DNA from: Ptychodera flava
Taxonomy: Eukaryota > Hemichordata > Enteropneusta > Ptychoderidae
Reading direction: 5' to 3'
DNA length: 64,000 nt
NCBI RefSeq assembly: GCF_041260155.1
Contig: NC_091941.1
Span: forward strand, 26,637,247 to 26,701,246
Shown here: positions 55,743 through 64,000 of the stretch, piece after piece
Layout: each line of letters begins with the position of its first letter
How positions within the stretch are numbered: position 1 is the stretch's first letter
Notes under the pieces: model-generated
What the model was told of the DNA's origin: nothing
Database searches by the model: none
Seen by the model: the letters and a program-made list of their open reading frames with translations, nothing else
Made by a program: the position numbers and the translations under genes

Positions 55743-56596
55743 AAACACTGTAATTCAAGCCAATCGTCTTTCAAAGCCTGATATACGATCGATTAGTTGT
55801 GCTACAGTGATAGCCAGCTGAGAATGAACGATGAAATGGATGAACATTTTATCACACTTCAAATAGTTTTGTTTTGTGCGAAGGGGCAGGACTACATATT
55901 GAAATGCACTGTGGGTAAAAAGTCGACTTCTCACCACATGCAGCAAGAGTTTGAGATAGCGACCTCATGAATACTTTTAACACAAATGTAACCTCTGTTA
56001 CGGCAAAAAATTCTTTTCGTTTGTGACACCATTCATCTTTTAGGCAACATTTGCTTCTGTAATCTTATGTGTTTCATCAGTAGAGATCAGCTATACTGAA
56101 AATACGGTTGACCAACTTAGACTTTATGGCTCACTTAGGTGGCAAAATCGTATTTGACGTACTCAGAATTGCTTTGAGAACTTGTTTCTGAATTTGCCAC
56201 ACAGTGTACGCGTGACACTGACCAAATGACTGCATTTGACTTGTAATAAAACACACAGATACTGGGAAGTGATAATGTCTGGCAAACTTTAGGTATAACA
56301 TTGCTATACCGCCCATGTCACATTATATAGCAGCTGAGTCAGAGTCAAGCTGTACTTTTGTCTTTGCCTTGGCATTTCTTGAAAGTGTTCGCCTAAAAAA
56401 CTTGAAGTTGGAAAGAGCCACAATTATTTTACGAACGGTCGAATATTTTGAACCAGTTTCATTCCCTCCAGAAAACCACACGCCCACACCACTAATCATT
56501 TCCTACTAGCTGACTAGTTTTATTGCTATATACAAACAGATACAGTGGGAGCCTACTTTGAAACAACACTATCACCCATCTGTTGTTCGTCGCAAC

Positions 56597-56980
56597 TTAA
56601 GGTTTGGTGCGCCTTTTGTTTCTCACCAATAGATTTCAATTAAAATTTCTGGAAGTACCAAGAGCCCCATATATAGATTAATATTGTCAACAAAAATTAA
56701 GGTGTCACCATGAAAATTTTTGAGATATCCAATCATTAAATTTTATGATTTTCATATTTATGCATAGGAAAACAATGGACTGGATAATTACGAAATAAAC
56801 ATGGCAGAATTAGTATTTTTTTTTTGAGCTTGACTTCGCCTTATTATATTATTGATTTTCTGGAAACAAATTTTCCCTGCCGTCGCGGACCCGGACTGTT
56901 GCATAACGCTGCCATCTTGACTGGCCTCTATATAGTGCGCAGAATACGTTGCGCACTATAAAAGGCGCACCAAACCTTAA
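56597..56980 (+). mobile_element. Complete TTAA-flanked MITE (copy E, 376 bp plus targets)
   Basis: TTAA at 56597-56600 and at 56977-56980 flank an element whose ends are perfect inverted repeats GGTTTGGTGCGCCTTTT. The inside holds the GGTGTCACCATGAAAATTTTT variant of the family core. It is the best-delimited member in the window. The exact TTAA duplication supports piggyBac-type mobilisation (inference). Confidence 0.8.
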
Positions 56981-58372
56981 GTGCAAGTACTTGTTCTCTG
57001 AAATATATTTGAAACAAATTGCATACAAAAGTGGGATAACATTTAAATCAATTTCATCGTTTTTTCTCAGCTAGTTTTCACTATAAACCATTCGGTTAGA
57101 TTTGGATGTTTTCCTCTTCGGCCCTTGAAATAATAATATCGAAGAAGAATTGATAAGTCACCATTATACAGTTTACTAGGGGAGGCGATTTCTAATGATA
57201 ACCCATTGGTTTTTTTGCTTTTGTTTCTCTGTGTGAGTGTGTGTGTGTGTGTGTGTCTGTGTTTTTTGTATGTTTTTTAACTCTATCATTGATATAGAGA
57301 TACATTAATATATACAAAAACATTACGATTAGAGTTGAATGGAAAGCTGATATAACAAGGCCTAAGTAGCATTGTTGTCGTCCATTGCATTTTGCTCCCT
57401 TTACAGGTAAACTCATTCTAAATCGGCATAAAATATTAAGGTACAGAAAGGTCACCTTGACATACATGATCGCTATGGCATCATACCATGTATTGTTTTT
57501 TTTGATTTAAAATTTTACATGTATACTGGTTAAATATTACTGACATTCAAATAATCATACTATGATTTTGCCCAGATAACGTTGATGACTAAATTGTAAA
57601 AAAACCTTCACTTTGTTCTTAATAACAGTACTAACCCGGGGAATTGGTTATCTTCCATCATAATATACAACCTGTGCGAAGCAGCTGCACGTGTCTAATT
57701 TTGGCACATGAAAGTACGCGTGTTAGCGAGTTTGACGTACGACTGAAAGCAATCCAATATCCTGTTTTATTCTAGTCACGCTCGGAAGTTGACAACGAAC
57801 ATAACATAATGAATCAACAGTTTTAGAATTATAACTCTGAGACAAAACTAAAATTATAACGTATATTGCTGGTTTCGGGAGATAACATTAAACGCCATTT
57901 GACCCTCTGTGCAGGACACACGTTTCAAACCTTCAGTTAGTAATGGTAATTGCAAGATACCAAGTACGCTGCAAAACAAAAACGCGTTGTAGAATATTGG
58001 GACAGTATGAATTCTTTTATTACATGCCTCATATATCATGTCGAGCGTCGCGCGCCTCATTAAATTGTAACTTGTTGATGACGTAGCTGGCCGCGTAGTC
58101 ATCATTTGATTGAAAGTGACCCGGAACTATTTTCAACTCGACAACTTTGGAATTTAAAATGATAAAATAACATTTTTTTACATAGGAACCAACATTTTCA
58201 AAGAATCGAGCATAAAAATAGATAAGCCGAATTACAATGATTTAAATATGTCTATGCGCCTTTTGATGGTGAAAATCGTTTTATCTTTTAACGGATTTCA
58301 TCTGACGAGAAAATAATGGATTGTCATTATAGATAAAGCCCAACATTAAGTGTGGCATGTAAGAACATTGTA

Positions 58373-58475
58373 GCCCAAACAAGGGACTATATGTCCTCGA
58401 GGCAGGAGACCGATTTGCTCTCCTGACGTTGAGGAAATGGTCGCCTACCCTAGGGCACATAGTCCATTGTTTGGG
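58373..58475. mobile_element. Mini-MITE/hairpin element (103 bp)
   Basis: The ends CCCAAACAAGGGACTATATG and, in inverse, CCCAAACAATGGACTATGTG differ at two positions. Inside, CAGGAG and CTCCTG form a second arm. No clear target duplication was seen. Confidence 0.65.
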
Positions 58476-59587
58476 ATATAATACATAATATTCTTTCCTT
58501 ATGACAACGTCCTCGTCATTTCATAAATTTATGAAATGTGTTCGATTGCCCAACCCATTGTACTGTGGGCCTATATCTCCATGTATGATTGTGAAAATGT
58601 GGGAACTGTAAACTGTCTTCATCACAAATGCGAATTTGTCAGAACCAGTCATATCATATTGAAATTCCTTGATTGTATGATAAACAGCATTTGTTAATTG
58701 TGGTAGTCGTGCAATACTGTCCATAGACGTGTGGTCGCCATACAATATGCAATATATAAAACTGTCGATTTTGGCTGTAGAATAACCTTCAAACTATCAT
58801 GATTTTTATTTGAGATCTGTTTGTGTGCTACCTCCACAATCGAAAAAAGCCATCAGTGTGGGGCAACCGAGCAGTTTGGTTTCAATGAAGAAATTGGGTT
58901 GTAACAGGCTATCCCTAATGACAGTGTAGGTTGCGACAATCAAATTTTTATCAAAGTCACCAAGTGGACTACGTATAAGCAGACAATAAATTCATGTCAT
59001 CTATTTCGTGTAAACACGTTGAACGACAACCAGATTGTTTTGATCTTTCCCGTCGTTGAGGAGACGCTCTTCCTTTGGTTTGACTCATTCAAAAGTAAGG
59101 ATATCCGTCGTCGAGATCTGCGGAAATTTGACTCGTTCACACAAAGGAAGACAAAGGAAAGCATTTGAAATGTGAAGCAAAGCGACATTTCTGCTCTCAA
59201 CAACACATTATCATATGTAAAATCATAACCGCATAACGGGGTATCCTCGCTGTAAGAATGCCGATATCGCGAAAGGCATGTATGTGCGATATGAGTCGGC
59301 TGAATACTTCACATTAGAAGGGAGAATTTCAAACCTTGAAATTATGAAATATGAAAAATATGCATTCTTTCTTATTTCTAAATATGATACGCAGTTACAC
59401 AAACCTCCAAAACCCGGTCTATCCACTCAACGGCTTTACTTTTAATAACGTTGTCCTATATCTATCACAACAAGAAATGATATTAGAATAGTGTTTTACA
59501 AAACAGACAGATGAATTAATATAACTATACAAAATGCCATTATTCCGTGTACCTTATACAAAGTCAAGAGACACTATCTACCATAGA

Positions 59588-59846
59588 GTTGTACTTTTTA
59601 TCAATGATATGTCAGGATGTCAAGGCCACTCACAACCATCCTTGTATGCTGATGACTCCAAGTTGTTCATGTCAGTGCAAGGTGAATCAGACAGTGCCAA
59701 TTTGCAACATGACGTCACCCGAGTTGATAAGTAGACAAGGAAATGGAAATTATCACTGAATTTTATTGTTATAAGTATTCTGTCATCTCATTTACAACGA
59801 AAAGAAATGCCATCGGAATTCCTTACAGATTTGATAAGCGAACAGC
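59588..59846 (+). mobile_element. Non-LTR retrotransposon (LINE) reverse-transcriptase fragment
   Basis: Translation gives FINDMSGC followed by SLYADDSKLF (YADD at 59645-59656), then the QHDVTRVDK and TRKWKLSLN blocks, and in another frame KYSVISFTTKRN. These match the catalytic palm region of CR1/Jockey-like LINE reverse transcriptases. An in-frame TAG (59732-59734) and a frameshift near 59765 show it is a dead fragment. Only about 85 residues remain; no 5' or 3' end was recognised. Confidence 0.8.
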
Positions 59847-61328
59847 CGTTTTGCTTACACATTCTGCAAAGGATGTCCGTAAAGAGTGATCCTGCCCTCC
59901 CCTTCCCAGTCCTTGTGGGTATCACCAAGGCTAAAAAGAATATGAAGTCTATATAATGAGTGACGCGAATGATATATTTTCGTAACTGGATTTCTACCGT
60001 TGTTGTTTATGCTTGCCTTGTTTACGTTGTTTGTGAGAGTGTGTTTACTAAGTTACACGTGACGTCAATCTCCGGACAATGTCAATGGCAAATCATTCGA
60101 AACAAGACAAACCGCATTGTAACTCTTTCCTTTTGAAAATGAGACGATGCATTTACCGTCGTCAACTTGCCTGCTAATTCTTTTTTGTTTCTATTAATGA
60201 GCATTTGGGAGTCCTTTGGAGAAAAGAAAAGCTCAAACTACGGGGTTTGAGTGTGAAAATAATGGGATTACGATAATTGGCGCTGACTTTTAGTCTATAA
60301 TGGACGCTTATTAAGACAGTAGCGACACCAGCGAGACTATCACTATAAACCCCGTCACGAAGTAAACTACGACTTGTTTTGTCTATCAGGAGGAAAAAGT
60401 GTGTGATGTGTGAGTTGAGTAAACAAATGTCGGAAAATGCTGCGATGGTGTTTCAGTAAAAGTAGTCAGCTGAGCTAAAACAAGATCTGTTTGTGGTCGC
60501 ATGCATTAATTCAACGCCTTGATGACATGTTCATCTCCCCTTCATCAATGTATTCAACAACACGGTATTTTAAAACGAATAGCTAACTAAATATGTACGA
60601 GTCACTATGTCCAGTCAATAAAATCATGGAAGTACAAGTTGGTACCTAAATGCTAAAATTAAAAGAGTTGATAGGTGGAGAGATTCCTTTCCTTCTTACA
60701 AACGCTACTTGGAATAGATAATGTTTACTGTGATAGTAAAAGGACACTGAAAATCACGCGGTAATAGTCTCAAATTTGAAGTAGTAAGGAAAGGAATTGA
60801 GAAAACGAAAATGCCATAGCGCTTGCCAAATATCAAGGACCAGATCTATGTTTCTTCCTCATAAATACTAAAGACCTCTAGCTTTAGCTTCTGTCAGCTT
60901 TTCGACGTAGACGCGCTACACATCCGTGTCAGCCAAATGCTTTCTCTGATCAACTTGAAATGTGCTCGAAAATAGGCTCACGATGTATAATTCCAAACGA
61001 AAATAAAGAATATTTATAGACAAATAAATGTACATGCATTACGAAGAAATAGAATCATTTGGCAATTTGAATCATCTAGTCGCCATGGTTGCAATCATAA
61101 ACTTTCCACGTGAGCAGAACCGCCTAATTTATCAATTGTCTTAGTATGTTTGGCTTCGGGTCATACTTGTCTACCAGAGGGCTCCTGCTTTTGTTACGCA
61201 AAAACACAATAGACCGTTTAAGAAATTCGCTGCCAGCCTGTAAGATGTATCAAAGGAATGAATACACGTTGCTACCAAAGTCCGGCCAGCAAAACAACAA
61301 ACGATGCGGTTTTGTGTTAACGACTTAC

Positions 61329-61559
61329 CTCAGATTCCAGTTTTTCAACTTCTTTTAATAGATCATAGTTCTTGCTCTTCAGAGATCTCAGTTCCTTGTC
61401 TTTTGATTCTATCTCCCGTTTCAAGGCTTCTTTTTCCTTCAGCAGAAATATAAACTGCGCGTTGGTTTCGTTTCTCTGCGCTCGCTCCTGTTCGTCGATT
61501 TCGCTAGTCTCAAGATCAGTGACCCTCTCCGAAGACATCATGTACGTTCCTGCTGACAT
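61329..61559 (-). CDS. Coiled-coil protein exon with start codon (possible 5' exon of gene 3)
   Basis: The ATG at 61559 opens 77 codons to a GTAAGT donor in phase 0. Residues about 35-77 are an E/K/L-rich heptad pattern predicting a coiled coil; residues 1-34 are polar and acidic. Strand, phase and charged helical style agree with gene 3, whose visible exons begin 6.6 kb downstream, but no exon bridging the gap was found and the first gene 3 exon lacks a matching acceptor. It could be an alternative 5' exon of gene 3 or the start of an unrelated gene. Confidence 0.72.
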
Positions 61560-62296
61560 TGAAACCAGGAACTAATATCCTTCTATTAAATTACTTCAAA
61601 AAATTCGTCCTCAGGAATGACAAGCCGTTACTCTTTATGCTTGAGTTCTGGTGTTTAGCGTCAACCCATGAAATTATCGCATTACATGCCACATGTAAGG
61701 GCGAACGATTGAACAAATATCTCATTCAACTGCGCAATGGAACAGCCAACTTGCTCACGGGGGTGTGGTGATAGTTACGCCGGAGGGGGTTTCTTGCTTA
61801 AGCGGATTTTAATCACGTCTCCCCCTCTCTTCAGAACACCTGCGATAGATTCCTTGCAACAGCGAAAAGACACCTGTCCTAACGACCTCACGGTGGTGGA
61901 GGAGCCGTTGCGATCTCAAAGGATATAGTCTAACTACCATCACAATCTCGGGCATTTTTACGTGCTCGTGAACAAAACCAAGCAGTCACCTGGAGAATGG
62001 ACACCACCTTCGGCTATTACCGGTAATCATGGGTAACAACACATTCTTCAAAGGCTGACATAATTCAAATTACATGTAGAGACTACTTCCAAACACACAT
62101 GGTAACTATCGATATACGTTATTCTGAACCGTTGCCTTGCCACACAGAGTTGAACCGTTGCCCAACATTGTTGTGTAAATTTTAATTGTAAGAATTCAAC
62201 CTGTCTGTACTTGTATGAAATCTGGTTGCAAAAAGTTTGATAAATAAATAATAACATTAATACATTAATCCCCATGAGAATTGTACACGTCGTGGT

Positions 62297-62298
<2 letters not shown>

Positions 62299-62366
<68 letters not shown>
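62299..62366. repeat. (AT)n microsatellite
   Basis: About 34 AT units. Confidence 0.95.
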
Positions 62367-62374
<8 letters not shown>

Positions 62375-63077
62375 ATATGCTTTCGTGTGTTTTGTTTTTA
62401 CACTGTACTTTTGTTGACCGTGGTTCATCTTGCATATTTGTTTTGTTTGTTTTTTGTTTGTTTTGTGCATGAAACGATTAACACAATCTGTTTTTCTGAC
62501 AACGATTTCGAGAGTAACCGTTTCCATAAACTGACAAGCATTAGACCGACTAACAATCTTCAGTGAGGTCCGCAACGAACGTACCCCTTCCTTGCGAAGA
62601 TCAGTGCCAGTGGTAGTCAGGTAACTAAAGAGCGTTCTGTGGCAATTTTTAACTTGGTGTTCTTCGCGTTGATAAATATATGCCCACTTTTACAACATTA
62701 GGTCAGAGGATTTCATCGTGCTAACGACTACGGAATACTATCGTCAGTCGAATGAAATAGTGTATATATCGAAATGACAGCTTATTGAACAAAGTAAACT
62801 GAAAGTTTTCAGCTAACGTACGGAAAAACATGGTCAGATTTTACAGAAAGACGGATTATTTATTTTTGTTATATTTCCGTTGTTGACTTTGGAGTCACGG
62901 TACAGTTTTGTCAGCATTCCTGGTCATTTTGCTCACAAAGTTAACGATGTTCGCGGATATAATGAATATGCAATACTATTCAGTAATAAGGGGGCATGTT
63001 CAACCCGGAACTTTTTCGGAATGACTGCGATATGTAAGTTCGAGTCCTCATTGTCCAGACAGAACACAAATTATATA

Positions 63078-63123
63078 ACTTAAAGCACAGTCCCTCCACC
63101 CATGGAGAGACTGTGCTTTAAGT
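63078..63123. repeat. 46-nt near-perfect palindrome with TTAA in both arms
   Basis: Arms ACTTAAAGCACAGTC and GACTGTGCTTTAAGT enclose a second stem CTCCA/TGGAG. It could be a minimal TTAA-flanked remnant or a structured RNA hairpin; nothing decides between them. Confidence 0.6.
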
Positions 63124-64000
63124 CATGTTTCGGGCAGTTTTCCACTGTTGATTATATCGTGGAGGAAGGGTCTTTATAAAGTTATCCACAAATTTACTTT
63201 CTTCATCTGCTTCATGGCTATTCTGCATTTTTCCCGGAAATTAAACATTTTTCTCAAAACAGCATAGTAAGCAGGGCCAAAGTCGCATGCCTTTTCGAAT
63301 TGATTCTTCAATGAAATTTGTAATGCTTAAGAAGTCAGCTATCTAAGTCTGAACCTTGACCTATTCTGAAAGCGTGGTCGGCAAAACACAAAGTCGTCAC
63401 CTCTTACGGACAGTAGATAAACCGAACGATGACGTAATTCCTGGTTACCAACCAGAAATACAAATGAGCTACTTCAGGCTTCTCTCACACATTGGTAGCC
63501 TCGTACGATACATTTATGTTTTGGTTACATTCATATGGTGCATCATTAACGTTATATCCATGGCATCGTTAGAGAAGGTATATCATCACAAACAAACAGC
63601 CTCTTTGCACTCGTTTTCACCCGACCGCATTCTTTGGAATTGATCCAACACCATTCTTACATAGTTGCATTGTGGAAGGCCGCCTTTTCCCCTTCTTGTT
63701 TATACAATTTGTAAATTCGAAAGATTGATGAGCATGTCTGACGGTAAGCTATATAAATATGAAATGGACCTCTAAACGTAATTTTATGATGCATTCTCCT
63801 TTTTCAGATGGAATTTACATCTGTGTCTAAGAGAAAACAAACCGTCATTATGCGTAAACTTTTCACAGGTACATAAGTAAAGTTTAGATCGTTTTAAAAA
63901 GCACTTAGTGGTCATGTAAGATTGGAAATTTATTGCAGTTGGCTTCTTGTTCATCAAAATCTGGACAGTTCTTTTACATTGCTCGATTTGCCCGAGAAAC

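Larger units (their letters stand above)
54745..61328 (-). other. Interval between gene 3 and the coiled-coil exon
   Basis: Would be a 6.6-kb intron if the coiled-coil exon belongs to gene 3. It contains an (AT)n array, a GT run at about 57236-57256, a TTAA MITE, a 103-bp mini-MITE and a LINE fragment. No linking exon was found. Confidence 0.5.
61560..64000. other. Upstream of the coiled-coil exon; no further gene recognised
   Basis: Should hold the promoter of the - strand coiled-coil gene. It contains an (AT)n array at about 62299-62366 and a 46-nt hairpin at 63078-63123. Open frames here lack motifs. Confidence 0.45.

Noticed and set aside
62048-62575. 175-codon open frame on the - strand
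   Set aside because: It passes through the (AT)n array, giving an alternating I/Y run, and has no motif on either side.

Overview
The window looks like nuclear DNA of an invertebrate animal. The genes are split by large introns with canonical GT/AG junctions, and microsatellites are abundant. Many short non-autonomous transposons are present, along with LINE debris. A marine invertebrate deuterostome (cephalochordate or hemichordate type) fits the ATF3/JDP2-like genes and the repeat style, but the species cannot be fixed from the sequence alone. There are no prokaryotic operons, rRNA or CRISPR arrays, and no tRNA gene I can support.

Layout: 1-26.8 kb is intergenic. It holds microsatellites (notably a 470-bp multi-block tetranucleotide array at 11.1-11.6 kb), several copies of a MITE family with TTAA targets, a 1,976-bp element with terminal inverted repeats of about 280 bp (22982-24957), and a 415-bp foldback element (25359-25773). 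From 26.8 to 32.6 kb a + strand gene in three coding exons encodes a 207-aa bZIP protein of the Fos/ATF3/JDP2 group. From 37.05 to 47.49 kb a second + strand gene encodes a much smaller (98 aa) bZIP protein of the same group. Both genes carry the basic region in a 108-bp exon with phase-0 introns on each side, so they are very likely tandem paralogues. The last intron of the second gene is a repeat nest: a MITE with a 9-bp target duplication, a block of nested palindromes, and a 226-bp-period tandem repeat.

From 52.4 to 54.7 kb a - strand gene, convergent with the second bZIP gene, encodes a protein with a lysine-rich linker and two canonical EF-hand loops; all its introns are phase 0. A coiled-coil exon on the same strand at 61.3-61.6 kb also ends in phase 0 and may be its 5' exon or a separate gene. 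The 54.7-61.3 kb interval holds further small elements, including a TTAA-flanked MITE and a LINE reverse-transcriptase fragment.

How the genes may work together (inference): the two bZIP proteins keep the same DNA-contacting residues and zipper register. They could heterodimerise or compete for the same CRE/AP-1-type sites, with the short paralogue acting as a bZIP-only modulator. Perfect palindromic CRE octamers seem over-represented in the window, and one directly abuts the stop codon of the longer bZIP gene. The EF-hand gene has no evident functional link to the bZIP pair beyond proximity.
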